Source of the DNA: Streptomyces cavernicola
Lineage (GTDB): Bacteria > Actinomycetota > Actinomycetes > Streptomycetales > Streptomycetaceae
Direction of reading: 5' to 3'
Assembly: GCF_029968035.1 (NCBI RefSeq)
Contig: NZ_JASCIQ010000025.1
Location: forward strand, 1-64,000
Length of the DNA: 64,000 nucleotides
Shown here: positions 49,409 through 58,496 of the stretch, piece after piece
Position numbering within the stretch: the stretch's first letter is position 1
How the letters are laid out: every line of letters begins with the position of its first letter
Notes under the pieces: model-generated
Database searches by the model: none
What the model was told of the DNA's origin: nothing
The model's input: only the letters and a program-made list of their open reading frames with translations
Translations under genes and position numbers: made by a program

Positions 49409-50977
49409 TCACGGCATCAGGTGGTACTCCGGGAAGTTCCCGGGCAGCCGTTCCCCGTCGTCGCCCTGGGTGACCGCGCGGATGAGGAGTTCACCGCCGA
49501 CGAACGCGCCCCGCCAGGACGCCCCGAAGCCGCCGAAGAGCTCCTCGCGGTCGCCGCGTGAGCGGGGCTTGTCGTGGCCGACCTTGAAGGCGCGGATCTG
49601 CGGGGCGAGGCGCTCGTACGTGGCCCGGTCGTCCGTGGAGAGCGTGGCGACGAGCGCGCCGTTGGACGCGTTCATCGCCGCCAGGAGCTCCGCCTCGGTG
49701 TCGACCAGGACGATCGTGTCGACCGGACCGAAGGGTTCCGCGTGGTGCAGCGGCGACGAGGGCGGCGGGCCGAGCAGCGTGACCGGCGGGACGTACGCGG
49801 AGATGTCCTGTCCGGGCAGGAAGTGGCCGTCGGCCAGGGTGCCGCGGTGCACCGGCACCGCTCCGCGGTCGACGGCCTCGGTGACCTGGTCGGTGAGCTC
49901 CTTGGCCTTGGCCGCGTTGATGAGCGGGCCGAAGTCGAGGCTGGGCGGCGGGTCCGCCGGGTCGGCGACGGCGAGCGGATGGCCGATGCGGATGGAGCGC
50001 ACCGCCGGGAGGTACGCGTCGAGGAACTGGTCGAAGAGGGAGCGCTGGACGACGAAGCGTGGGTAGGCGGTGCAGCGCTGCTTTCCGTAGTCGAAGAGCT
50101 TCGGGACGACCGCGGAGAGCGCGTCCCAGTTCGTGTAGTTCCAGATGCCCCAGGTGTTGAGGCCCTCCTGTTCGAGGATGTGGCGTTTGCCGAGGTCGGC
50201 GACGGCGGTGGCGACGGCCGCGCCGGTGTCGCGGCCGCCGACGAAGGAGACGCAGCCGATCTCGGGCGCGCGCACCAGCGCTTGCGAGAGCTCGCCTCCG
50301 CTGCCGCTGACCAGGGTGATCGGGACGCCTTCGCGGGCGGCGAGCGCGCAGGCCAGGGTGAGACAGGCGAGGCCGCCGTCGGTCGGGGTTTTGGCGATCA
50401 CGGCGTTGCCCGCGAGGGCCTGTACGAGCATCGCGTGGACCAGGACGGACATCGGGTAGTTCCAGCTGGCGATGTTGGAGACCGGGCCGTCGAGCGGGGC
50501 GCGGCCGTCCAGCATGGGCTCGATGCCGTCGACGTACCAGCGCACGCCGTCGATCGCCCGGTCCACGTCGGCCTGCGCGAGGCGCCAGGGCTTGCCGATC
50601 TCCCAGACGAGGAGGAGGGCGAGCAGCTCGCGGTGCTCGGTGAGGGCGTCGAGGGCGGCGGCGATGCGGGCGCGGCGTTCGGCGAGCGGCACGTGCCGCC
50701 AGGCGCGGTGCTGGTCGAGCGCCGCGCGTACCGCCTGTCGGGCGGTGGGGCCGTCGAGGCGCGGCGGGCCGGCGATCGGGGTGCCGTCGACGGGGCTGGT
50801 GGCGGGCAGAGTGCGACCGCCGGGCTGCCAGTTCGCGGCCCAGAGGTTGAGCACCCGGTCGTCGAGGAACGCCTCGGGGGCGACGTTCCGGCAGCGCTGC
50901 CAGGCGTCGTTCCAGGCCGTTCCGGGCTTGAGGGTGAGGGTCGCGGCGGTCGTCGGTTCGGGGCTTGCAGGGGCCAT
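49409..50977 (-). CDS. NAD(P)-dependent aldehyde dehydrogenase
   Basis: A 522-residue member of the aldehyde dehydrogenase superfamily. Active-site glutamate is in LEQEGLNTWG and the nucleophilic Cys in YGKQRCTAYPR, with SFVGGRDTGAAV as the nucleotide-side loop and EPFGPVDTIVLVD near the end. The N-terminal 40 residues are longer than usual. Substrate unknown; as third gene of the sucC-sucD-aldh unit it may make an acid that is then activated with CoA, for example glyoxylate or a semialdehyde product. ATG at 50977 has GGAGAA upstream; 59 bases separate it from sucD. Confidence 0.85.
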   Translation of the reverse strand: MAPASPEPTTAATLTLKPGTAWNDAWQRCRNVAPEAFLDDRVLNLWAANWQPGGRTLPATSPVDGTPIAGPPRLDGPTARQAVRAALDQHRAWRHVPLAERRARIAAALDALTEHRELLALLLVWEIGKPWRLAQADVDRAIDGVRWYVDGIEPMLDGRAPLDGPVSNIASWNYPMSVLVHAMLVQALAGNAVIAKTPTDGGLACLTLACALAAREGVPITLVSGSGGELSQALVRAPEIGCVSFVGGRDTGAAVATAVADLGKRHILEQEGLNTWGIWNYTNWDALSAVVPKLFDYGKQRCTAYPRFVVQRSLFDQFLDAYLPAVRSIRIGHPLAVADPADPPPSLDFGPLINAAKAKELTDQVTEAVDRGAVPVHRGTLADGHFLPGQDISAYVPPVTLLGPPPSSPLHHAEPFGPVDTIVLVDTEAELLAAMNASNGALVATLSTDDRATYERLAPQIRAFKVGHDKPRSRGDREELFGGFGASWRGAFVGGELLIRAVTQGDDGERLPGNFPEYHLMP

Positions 50978-51036
50978 CGGCGTTCTCCGCTCTCGGTGCA
51001 CAGTCCGGCGCGGGAGGTGCATGGCGGTACGGGGCC

Positions 51037-51924
51037 TCAGGTGGTTCCGAGTCGTTCGAGGACGAGGCGGGCCGTCTCGGTGGGGGTCGCGCCCACGCGT
51101 ACGCCTGCCGCTTCAAGGGCTTCCTGCTTGGCGCGGGCCGTTCCGGAGGAACCGGAGACGATCGCTCCGGCATGGCCCATGGTTTTGCCCTCGGGCGCGG
51201 TGAACCCGGCGACGTAGCCCACGACCGGCTTGCTGATGTGCTCGCTGATGTACTCCGCGGCGCGCTCCTCCGCGGCGCCGCCGATCTCGCCGATGAGGAC
51301 GATGAGTTCGGTCTCCGGGTCGTCCTCGAAGGCCTGCAGGCAGTCGATGTGCGTGGTGCCGATGACGGGGTCGCCGCCGATGCCGACGCAGGTGGAGAAG
51401 CCGATGTCGCGCAGCTCGTACATGAGTTGGTACGTGAGCGTGCCCGACTTGGAGACCAGGCCGATGCGGCCGGGCTTGGCGATGTCGGCGGGGATGATGC
51501 CGGCGTTGGCCTGGCCGGGGGTGATGAGGCCGGGGCAGTTGGGGCCTACGACGCGGGTGCCGCGCTGTTTCGCGTACGACTGGAAGGCGACCGCGTCGTG
51601 GACGGGGATGCCCTCGGTGATGACGACGGCGAGGTCGATGCCGGCGTCGGCGGCCTCGGTGACGGCGGCCTTGCAGAAGGCGGGCGGTACGAAGACGACG
51701 GTGACGTCGGCGCCGGTGGCTTCGATGCCTTCGCGCACGGTGCCGAATACATCGATGCCACCGGCGCGGTCGTCGAAGTCGACGGTGCGGCCGGCCTTGC
51801 GGGGGTTGACGCCGCCCACGACGTTCGTGCCGGCGGCGAGCATACGGCGGGTGTGCTTCATGCCCTCGGCCCCGGTCATGCCCTGGACGAGGACCTTGCT
51901 CTCCTTGGTGAGGTAGATCGCCAT
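51037..51924 (-). CDS. sucD: succinate-CoA ligase alpha subunit (paralogue)
   Basis: A 295-residue alpha subunit. The CoA-binding Rossmann part has KVLVQGMTGAEGMKHTRRMLAAGTNVVGGVNP, and the ligase part ends in the phosphohistidine loop TMGHAGAIVSG. With SucC it would form acyl-CoA from a dicarboxylate, CoA and NTP. Its place in a divergent oxalate locus suggests a second, specialised SucCD whose substrate could be oxalate, malonate or glycolate-like acids rather than succinate; this is inference. ATG at 51924, GGAG upstream, 25 bases after sucC. Confidence 0.9.
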   Translation of the reverse strand: MAIYLTKESKVLVQGMTGAEGMKHTRRMLAAGTNVVGGVNPRKAGRTVDFDDRAGGIDVFGTVREGIEATGADVTVVFVPPAFCKAAVTEAADAGIDLAVVITEGIPVHDAVAFQSYAKQRGTRVVGPNCPGLITPGQANAGIIPADIAKPGRIGLVSKSGTLTYQLMYELRDIGFSTCVGIGGDPVIGTTHIDCLQAFEDDPETELIVLIGEIGGAAEERAAEYISEHISKPVVGYVAGFTAPEGKTMGHAGAIVSGSSGTARAKQEALEAAGVRVGATPTETARLVLERLGTT

Positions 51925-51949
51925 GGTGTGAACTCCTCTGTTCCGGGCG

Positions 51950-53074
51950 CTAGTTGGCCAGCTGCGCGGCGCGCCGGGCGGCGCCGTCCATGGTGGTGAC
52001 CTGTTCGACGAGCGGGTAGTGGTGGTCGTCGAGGATGGCGCGGCCCTGGGCGGCGTTGTTGCCGTCGAGGCGTACGACGAGGGGTTTGGTGAGGCGGACC
52101 TCGCCGAGGGCCTGCACGATTCCGTCGGCCACGGCGTCGCAGGCGGTGATGCCGCCGAAGACGTTCACGAAGACCGACCGGACGTCGGGGTCGGAGAGGA
52201 TGACGGCCAGGCCGTCGGCCATGACCTGGGCGGATGCGCCGCCGCCGATGTCGAGGAAGTTGGCGGGGCGGGCGCCGCAGCCGGCGACCACGTCGAGGGT
52301 GGACATGACGAGGCCCGCGCCGTTGCCGATGACGCCGACCTGGCCGTCCAGCTTCACGTAGTTGAGGCCCTTGGCGGCGGCCCGCGCTTCGAGCGGGTCG
52401 TCGTGGGCCGTCTCCGCGCCGCCCCAACGGGCCTGCCGGAAGCGGGCGTTGTCGTCGAGGGTGACCTTGCCGTCGAGGGCGAGGAGCTGTCCGTCGCGGG
52501 TGCGGACGAGGGGGTTGACCTCGACGAGCACGGCGTCCTCCTCGGTGAGGACGGTCCACAGCTTGACGAGGACGTCGGCCGCCTCGGGCGGGAGCTGCGC
52601 GGCGCGGGCGATCTCGGCGGCCTTGTCGGCGGTGACGCCGTGCGCGGGGTCGATCGGGATGCGGGCGACGGCCTCGGGGCGGGTCGCGGCGACCTCCTCG
52701 ATCTCCATGCCGCCCTCGGCGGAGGCGATCGCGAGGAAGCGGCCGGCGGCGCGGTCGAGGACGTAGCCGACGTAGAACTCGGTCTCGATCGCTACTGGTT
52801 GGGCGAGCATCACCTGGCGCACGGCGTGCCCCTTGATGTCCATGCCGAGGATCTGGCGTGCCGTCAGCTCGGCTGCGGCCGCGTCGGCAGCGAGCTTGAC
52901 GCCGCCCGCCTTGCCTCGCCCTCCCGTCTTCACCTGGGCTTTGACGACAACGCTGCCGCCGAGGCGCTCCGCCGCACCGCGGGCTTCCTTGGCCGTGGCG
53001 ACGACCTCGACCTTCGGCACCGACACGCCGTATTCCTCGAAGAGTTCCCTTGCCTGGTACTCGAACAGGTCCAT
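51950..53074 (-). CDS. sucC: succinate-CoA ligase beta subunit (paralogue)
   Basis: A 374-residue beta subunit with ATP-grasp domain (MDLFEYQARELFEEYGVSVPK, VVVKAQVKTGGRGKAGGVKLA) and C-terminal ligase domain (NFLDIGGGASAQVMADGLAVILSD, VFVNVFGGITACD). Length and motifs are complete. First gene of the leftward operon; ATG at 53074 has AGGAG eight bases upstream, while an in-frame start at 53170 would run through the operator. A second SucCD pair besides the citric-acid-cycle one is common in Streptomyces. Confidence 0.92.
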   Translation of the reverse strand: MDLFEYQARELFEEYGVSVPKVEVVATAKEARGAAERLGGSVVVKAQVKTGGRGKAGGVKLAADAAAAELTARQILGMDIKGHAVRQVMLAQPVAIETEFYVGYVLDRAAGRFLAIASAEGGMEIEEVAATRPEAVARIPIDPAHGVTADKAAEIARAAQLPPEAADVLVKLWTVLTEEDAVLVEVNPLVRTRDGQLLALDGKVTLDDNARFRQARWGGAETAHDDPLEARAAAKGLNYVKLDGQVGVIGNGAGLVMSTLDVVAGCGARPANFLDIGGGASAQVMADGLAVILSDPDVRSVFVNVFGGITACDAVADGIVQALGEVRLTKPLVVRLDGNNAAQGRAILDDHHYPLVEQVTTMDGAARRAAQLAN

Positions 53075-53143
53075 TTCGGCTCCTGACTCAAAAGTGCCGC
53101 ACGCCCCCTGGACACCACTGACCGGATGCGGGATAACAAGGTT

Positions 53144-53167
53144 CATACAGTATTCGTCGACTGTATG
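53144..53167. promoter_or_regulatory. inverted-repeat operator between the sucC and oxalate operons
   Basis: CATACAGT-ATTCGTCG-ACTGTATG, a perfect 8-bp inverted repeat with 8-base spacer in the 210-base divergent promoter region. It is A/T-rich relative to surroundings. The form suits a GntR- or TetR-family dimer, which could control both operons. No regulator gene is present in the locus. Confidence 0.7.
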
Positions 53168-53284
53168 CAATCTACCGCGACAGCGGTGGACGCAGCGTCG
53201 GCACGTGCGCGACCGCAGCTCACGGGCCGTTCATGAGCTGCGTGTGAGGACGTCAACTCCCCTACGAAGGGACGGGACTTCGCC

Positions 53285-54985
53285 ATGCCCGACGAAAACA
53301 GCCAGAACCTCATTTCCGGTGGGCACCTGGTCGCCAAGGCACTCAAAGCGGAGGGCGTGGAGGTCATCTACACCCTGTGCGGCGGCCACATCATCGACAT
53401 CTACGACGGCTGCGTCGACGAAGGCATCGAAGTCGTCGACGTACGCCATGAACAGGTGGCCGCCCACGCCGCCGACGGCTACGCACGCATCACCGGAAAG
53501 CCCGGCTGCGCCGTCGTCACCGCGGGTCCCGGCACCACCGACGCCGTGACCGGTGTCGCCAACGCCTTCCGCGCCGAGTCACCGATGCTCCTCATCGGCG
53601 GTCAAGGGGCCCACACCCAGCACAAGATGGGCTCCCTGCAGGACCTGCCGCACGTCGACATGATGACGCCCATCACCAAGTTCGCCTCGACCGTGCCGGA
53701 CACGGCGCGCGCCGCCGACATGGTGTCCATGGCGTTCCGCGAGTGCTACCACGGCGCCCCCGGCCCCTCCTTCCTGGAGATCCCGCGCGACGTCCTCGAC
53801 GCCAAGGTCCCGGTCGAGAAGGCACGCGTGCCCGAGGCCGGCCGCTACCGCGCCTCGACCCGGTCCGCCGGCGACCCCGAGGCGATCGAGAAGCTCGCCG
53901 ACCTCCTCGTGCACGCCGAGAAGCCCGCGGTGCTGCTCGGCTCCCAGGTCTGGTCGACGCGCGGCACCGAGGCCGCCACCGAACTCGTCCGCACCCTCAA
54001 CATCCCCGCCTACATGAACGGCGCCGGGCGCGGCACCCTCCCTCCCGGCGACCCGCACCACTTCCAGCTCTCCCGCAGGTACGCCTTCTCCAACGCCGAC
54101 GTCATCGTGATCGTCGGCACCCCCTTCGACTTCCGGATGGGCTACGGCAAGCGGCTCTCGCCGGACGCGGCCGTCGTCCAGATCGACCTGGACTACCGCA
54201 CGGTCGGCAAGAACCGGGACGTCGACCTCGGCATCGTCGGCGACGCGGGCCTGATCCTGAAGGCCGTCACCGAGGCCGCCTCCGGGCACGCTTTTAATGG
54301 ACTCAGTAACGGCGGCGCGTCGAAGCGCAAGGAGTGGCTGGACGAGCTGCGCGCAGCCGAGCAGACCGCGATCGAGAAGCGGCTGCCGAGCCTGCGCTCG
54401 GACGCCTCCCCCATCCACCCCTACCGCCTGGTGAGCGAGATCAACGACTTCCTCACCGAGGACTCGATCTACATCGGCGACGGCGGCGACATCGTCACCT
54501 TCTCCGGCCAGGTCGTACAGCCCAAGTCGCCAGGCCACTGGATGGACCCGGGTCCGCTCGGCACGCTCGGCGTCGGGATTCCGTTCGTGCTCGCCGCGAA
54601 GCAGGCCCGCCCCGACAAGGAGGTCGTCGCGCTCTTCGGCGACGGCGCGTTCTCCCTGACCGGCTGGGACTTCGAGACGCTCGTCCGCTACAACCTCCCC
54701 TTCGTCGGCATCGTCGGCAACAACTCCTCCATGAACCAGATCCGTTACGGCCAGAAGGCCAAGTACGGCGACGAACGCGAGCGCGTCGGCAACACCCTCG
54801 GCGACGTCCACTACGACAAGTTCGCCCAGATGCTCGGCGGTTACGGCGAGGAGGTCCGCGACCCGGCCGACATCGGCCCCGCACTGCAGCGGGCCCGTGA
54901 GTCGGGCAAACCCTCGCTCATCAACGTCTGGGTCGACCCGGACGCGTACGCCCCCGGAACCATGAACCAGACCATGTACAAGTGA
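53285..54985 (+). CDS. ThDP-dependent oxalyl-CoA decarboxylase-like enzyme
   Basis: A 566-residue thiamine-diphosphate enzyme. The pyrimidine domain contains the catalytic Glu56 (DVRHEQVAAHAADGYAR), a central Rossmann domain starts near 195, and the diphosphate domain has GDGAFSLTGWDFETLVRYNLPFV (metal/ThDP motif) plus NNSS. The fold is shared by acetolactate synthase, 2-hydroxyacyl-CoA lyase and oxalyl-CoA decarboxylase. Coupling to frc 13 bases downstream and to an OFA transporter supports oxalyl-CoA decarboxylase (oxalyl-CoA to formyl-CoA and CO2); 2-hydroxyacyl-CoA lyase activity is the main alternative. ATG at 53285, AAGGGA upstream. Confidence 0.8.
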   Translation: MPDENSQNLISGGHLVAKALKAEGVEVIYTLCGGHIIDIYDGCVDEGIEVVDVRHEQVAAHAADGYARITGKPGCAVVTAGPGTTDAVTGVANAFRAESPMLLIGGQGAHTQHKMGSLQDLPHVDMMTPITKFASTVPDTARAADMVSMAFRECYHGAPGPSFLEIPRDVLDAKVPVEKARVPEAGRYRASTRSAGDPEAIEKLADLLVHAEKPAVLLGSQVWSTRGTEAATELVRTLNIPAYMNGAGRGTLPPGDPHHFQLSRRYAFSNADVIVIVGTPFDFRMGYGKRLSPDAAVVQIDLDYRTVGKNRDVDLGIVGDAGLILKAVTEAASGHAFNGLSNGGASKRKEWLDELRAAEQTAIEKRLPSLRSDASPIHPYRLVSEINDFLTEDSIYIGDGGDIVTFSGQVVQPKSPGHWMDPGPLGTLGVGIPFVLAAKQARPDKEVVALFGDGAFSLTGWDFETLVRYNLPFVGIVGNNSSMNQIRYGQKAKYGDERERVGNTLGDVHYDKFAQMLGGYGEEVRDPADIGPALQRARESGKPSLINVWVDPDAYAPGTMNQTMYK

Positions 54986-54998
54986 GGAGCTGCTCGTC

Positions 54999-56231
54999 AT
55001 GACGACCAAGGCCCTTGAGGGCGTGCGCGTCCTCGACATGACCCACGTGCAGTCCGGCCCTTCCGCCACCCAGCTCCTCGCCTGGCTGGGCGCGGACGTG
55101 GTGAAGCTGGAGGCGCCGAGCGGCGACATCACGCGCAAGCAGCTGCGCGATCTGCCCGACGTCGACTCCCTCTACTTCACGATGCTCAACTGCAACAAGC
55201 GGAGCATCACCCTCAACACCAAGACCGAGCGCGGCAAGGAGATCCTCACCGAGCTGATCCGGCGCTCGGACGTCATGGTCGAGAACTTCGGCCCCGGGGC
55301 CGTGGACCGCATGGGGTTCACCTGGGAACGCATCCAGGAGATCAATCCGCGAATCGTCTATGCCTCCATCAAGGGGTTCGGTGAAGGGCCGTACACCAAC
55401 TTCAAGGCCTACGAGGTCGTGGCGCAGGCCATGGGCGGATCGATGTCGACCACGGGCTTCGAGGACGGGCCACCGCTGGCTACGGGGGCCCAGATCGGCG
55501 ACTCGGGAACCGGCATTCATGCCGTCGCCGGAATTCTCGCGGCGCTCCTGCAGCGGGAGAGCACCGGGCGTGGGCAGCGGGTCAACGTGGCCATGCAGCA
55601 TGCCGTGCTCAACCTCTGTCGGGTGAAGTTGCGCGATCAGCAGCGCCTGGCCCATGGCCCGCTCGCTGAATATCCCAACGAGGACTTCGGCGACGAAGTT
55701 CCCCGATCCGGAAACGCGTCCGGCGGCGGTCAGCCGGGCTGGGCGGTCAAGTGCGCGCCGGGCGGCCCGAACGACTACGTCTACGTCATCGTGCAGCCCG
55801 TCGGCTGGCAGCCGATCGCCAACCTGATCGGCCGGCCCGAACTGGCGGAGGACCCCGAGTGGGCCACGCCCGAGGCCCGGTTGCCGAAGCTGAGCAAGAT
55901 GTTCCAGCTGATCGAGGAGTGGTCCTCGACCCAGCCCAAGTGGGAGGTGCTGGAGCAGCTGAACGCCCACAACATCCCGTGCGGCCCGATCCTGTCGACG
56001 AAGGAGATCGTCGAGGACGCCTCCCTGGCCGCCAACGAGATGGTCGTGAAGGTCCAGCACCCGGAGCGCGGCGAGTTCACCACCGTCGGCTCCCCGCTGA
56101 AGCTCTCCGACTCCCCCGTGGACGTGGTGAGTTCGCCGCTGCTCGGCCAGCACAACGCAGAGGTGTACGTCGGCGAGCTCGGCCTCGGGGACGAGGAGCT
56201 GCGCCTGCTCAAGTCGAACGGAGTGATCTGA
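54999..56231 (+). CDS. frc: formyl-CoA:oxalate CoA-transferase
   Basis: A 410-residue class III CoA-transferase. The catalytic aspartate is Asp168 (GAQIGDSGTGIHA), the equivalent of Asp169 in the studied Oxalobacter enzyme, and the flexible glycine loop SGGGQPGW follows near 245. It moves CoA from formyl-CoA to oxalate, feeding the decarboxylase encoded just upstream. Both this and the racemase at 8565 belong to the same superfamily, but only this one has the Frc pattern. ATG at 54999 with GGAG upstream; the next gene starts one base after the stop. Confidence 0.9.
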   Translation: MTTKALEGVRVLDMTHVQSGPSATQLLAWLGADVVKLEAPSGDITRKQLRDLPDVDSLYFTMLNCNKRSITLNTKTERGKEILTELIRRSDVMVENFGPGAVDRMGFTWERIQEINPRIVYASIKGFGEGPYTNFKAYEVVAQAMGGSMSTTGFEDGPPLATGAQIGDSGTGIHAVAGILAALLQRESTGRGQRVNVAMQHAVLNLCRVKLRDQQRLAHGPLAEYPNEDFGDEVPRSGNASGGGQPGWAVKCAPGGPNDYVYVIVQPVGWQPIANLIGRPELAEDPEWATPEARLPKLSKMFQLIEEWSSTQPKWEVLEQLNAHNIPCGPILSTKEIVEDASLAANEMVVKVQHPERGEFTTVGSPLKLSDSPVDVVSSPLLGQHNAEVYVGELGLGDEELRLLKSNGVI

Positions 56232-56232
56232 C

Positions 56233-58380
56233 GTGATGGCAGAGGACCGCACACTGACGGTGCGGGCGCTGCTCGACGCCGTGCGCGCCGACGGCCGCAC
56301 CGCACTGACCGCGCCCGAGGGCAAGGTGATCGCGGACGCGTACGGAATCGCCGTGCCGGGCGAGGAGTTGGCACGGGACGTGGAGCAGGCGGTCGCGGCG
56401 GCGGCGCGCTTCGACGGGCCCGTCGTGATGAAGATCGTCTCGCCGGACATCCTGCACAAGACGGACGCGGGCGGCGTGATCGTCGGGGTGGAGGGCGCGG
56501 CCGATGTGCGGGCCGCGTTCTGCAAGATCATCCAGAGCGCCCAGGCCTACGCTCCGGACGCCCGCATCGACGGCATCCAGGTGCAGCAACTCCTGCCGCA
56601 GGGACAGGAGGTGATCGTCGGAGCGGTCACCGACCCGACGTTCGGGAAGGTCGTGGCGTTCGGGCTCGGCGGCGTCCTCGTCGAGGTCCTGAAGGACGTG
56701 ACGTTCCGCCTCGCGCCCGTGGACGCCGACGAGGCGGTCTCCATGCTGGACTCGATCCGCGCGGCGGAGATCCTGCGCGGCGTGCGCGGGGCGGCCGGCG
56801 TGGACCGCTGGGCGCTCGCCGAGCAGATCCGCCGGGTCTCCCAACTCGTCACCGACTTCCCGGAGATCGCCGAGGTCGACCTCAACCCGGTGATCGCCAC
56901 CCCGGAGGGCGCGCTCGCCGCCGACATCCGCGTGATCCTCTCCACGGAGGCCCCGAAGCAGCGGCGTACATACAGCCGGAGCGAAATCCTGCGCTCCATG
57001 CGGCGGTTGATGCAGCCGCGCTCGGTGGCCGTCATCGGCGCCTCCAACGAGCAGGGCAAGATCGGCAACTCGGTGATGCGGAACCTCGTCGACGGGGGTT
57101 TCTCCGGCGACATCCACCCGGTGAACCCGAAGGCCGATGACATTCAGGGCCGCAAGGCGTACAAGAGTGTCACCGATGTTCCGGGTGACGTGGATGTGGC
57201 GGTTTTCGCGATCCCCGCGAAGTTCGTCACCTCCGCGCTCGAAGAGGTGGGGCGCAAGGGCATCCCGAACGCGGTGCTGATCCCGTCCGGCTTCGCGGAG
57301 ACCGGTGAGCACCAGCTGCAGGAGGAGATCGTCCAGATCGCCGAGCGCCACGGAGTGCGTCTCCTCGGCCCGAACATCTACGGCTACTACTCCACGTGGC
57401 AGGACCTGTGCGCCACGTTCTGCACGCCGTACGACGTGAAGGGCGGGGTCGCCCTGACCTCCCAGTCGGGCGGCATCGGCATGGCCATTCTGGGCTTCGC
57501 TCGGGCCACGAAGACCGGTGTCTCCGCGATCGTCGGGCTCGGCAACAAGTCGGACCTCGACGAGGACGACCTCCTCACCTGGTTCGGCGAGGACCCCAAC
57601 ACCCAGTGCATCGCCATGCACTTGGAGGACCTGAAGGACGGGCGGGCGTTCGTCCAGGCCGCCAAGGAGACCGTCCCGAAGAAGCCCGTCGTCGTCCTCA
57701 AGGCGGGCCGCACCGCGGCCGGTGCGAAGGCCGCGGGCTCGCACACGGGGGCCCTCGCGGGCGACGACGCCGTGTACGACGACATCCTCCGGCAGGCCGG
57801 GGTGATCAGGGCGCCGGGCCTCAACGACATGCTGGAGTACGCGCGTGCGCTGCCCGTGCTGCCCACCCCCAAGGGGGACAACGTCGTCATCATCACGGGC
57901 GCCGGCGGTTCGGGCGTGCTCCTGTCGGACGCGGTGACCGACAACGGCCTCTCCCTGATGGAGATCCCGGACGACCTGGACGCCTCGTTCCGCCAGTTCA
58001 TCCCGCCCTTCGGGGCCGCGGGCAACCCGGTGGACATCACCGGCGGCGAGCCCCCTTCCACGTACGAGGCGACGATCCGGCTCGGTCTCGAGGACCCGCG
58101 GATCCACTCCCTCGTGCTCGGCTACTGGCACACGATCGTCACTCCGCCGATGGTGTTCGCCGAGCTCACCGCGCGCGTGGTGGCCGATTTCCGCAAGCGC
58201 GGCATAGAGAAGCCGGTCGTGGCCTCCCTCGCGGGCGACGTCGAGGTCGAGGAGGCGTGCGCGTACCTCTTCGAGCACGGGGTCGTCGCCTACCCGTACA
58301 CGACCGAGAAGCCCGTCGCCGTGCTCGGCGCGAAGTACCGCTGGGCGCGGGCGGCAGGACTGCTCGGAGGTGGTCGATGA
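56233..58380 (+). CDS. NDP-forming acyl-CoA synthetase (fused alpha/beta)
   Basis: A 715-residue ADP-forming acid-CoA ligase. Order: ATP-grasp beta-type domain (about 1-230, GPVVMKIVSPDILHKTDAGGVIVG), CoA-binding domain (about 255-380, SVAVIGASNEQGKIGNSVMRNL), then ligase domain with the phosphohistidine motif GSHTGALAGDDAVYDD. It may activate a carboxylic acid such as oxalate or formate at low energy cost or salvage energy from the acyl-CoA; placement between frc and the transporter suggests priming the Frc/Oxc cycle. GTG 56233 or ATG 56236 start. Translation is probably coupled to frc. Confidence 0.87.
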   Translation: MMAEDRTLTVRALLDAVRADGRTALTAPEGKVIADAYGIAVPGEELARDVEQAVAAAARFDGPVVMKIVSPDILHKTDAGGVIVGVEGAADVRAAFCKIIQSAQAYAPDARIDGIQVQQLLPQGQEVIVGAVTDPTFGKVVAFGLGGVLVEVLKDVTFRLAPVDADEAVSMLDSIRAAEILRGVRGAAGVDRWALAEQIRRVSQLVTDFPEIAEVDLNPVIATPEGALAADIRVILSTEAPKQRRTYSRSEILRSMRRLMQPRSVAVIGASNEQGKIGNSVMRNLVDGGFSGDIHPVNPKADDIQGRKAYKSVTDVPGDVDVAVFAIPAKFVTSALEEVGRKGIPNAVLIPSGFAETGEHQLQEEIVQIAERHGVRLLGPNIYGYYSTWQDLCATFCTPYDVKGGVALTSQSGGIGMAILGFARATKTGVSAIVGLGNKSDLDEDDLLTWFGEDPNTQCIAMHLEDLKDGRAFVQAAKETVPKKPVVVLKAGRTAAGAKAAGSHTGALAGDDAVYDDILRQAGVIRAPGLNDMLEYARALPVLPTPKGDNVVIITGAGGSGVLLSDAVTDNGLSLMEIPDDLDASFRQFIPPFGAAGNPVDITGGEPPSTYEATIRLGLEDPRIHSLVLGYWHTIVTPPMVFAELTARVVADFRKRGIEKPVVASLAGDVEVEEACAYLFEHGVVAYPYTTEKPVAVLGAKYRWARAAGLLGGGR

Positions 58381-58496
58381 GCTGAGGGGCTCTCGAACCA
58401 CGGGGCCCGCGGCGGCCGCTCGCCGCGGGCCCCGGTGCGAAGAGAACGGACAGGGGGCGCTGGCCAGACTTCTTCCACGCGAGGGGTTCGATCGAC

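Noticed and set aside
53285..54985. Acetolactate synthase for branched-chain amino acids
   Set aside because: No ilvN small subunit or ilvC follows; the operon holds frc and an oxalate-type transporter.
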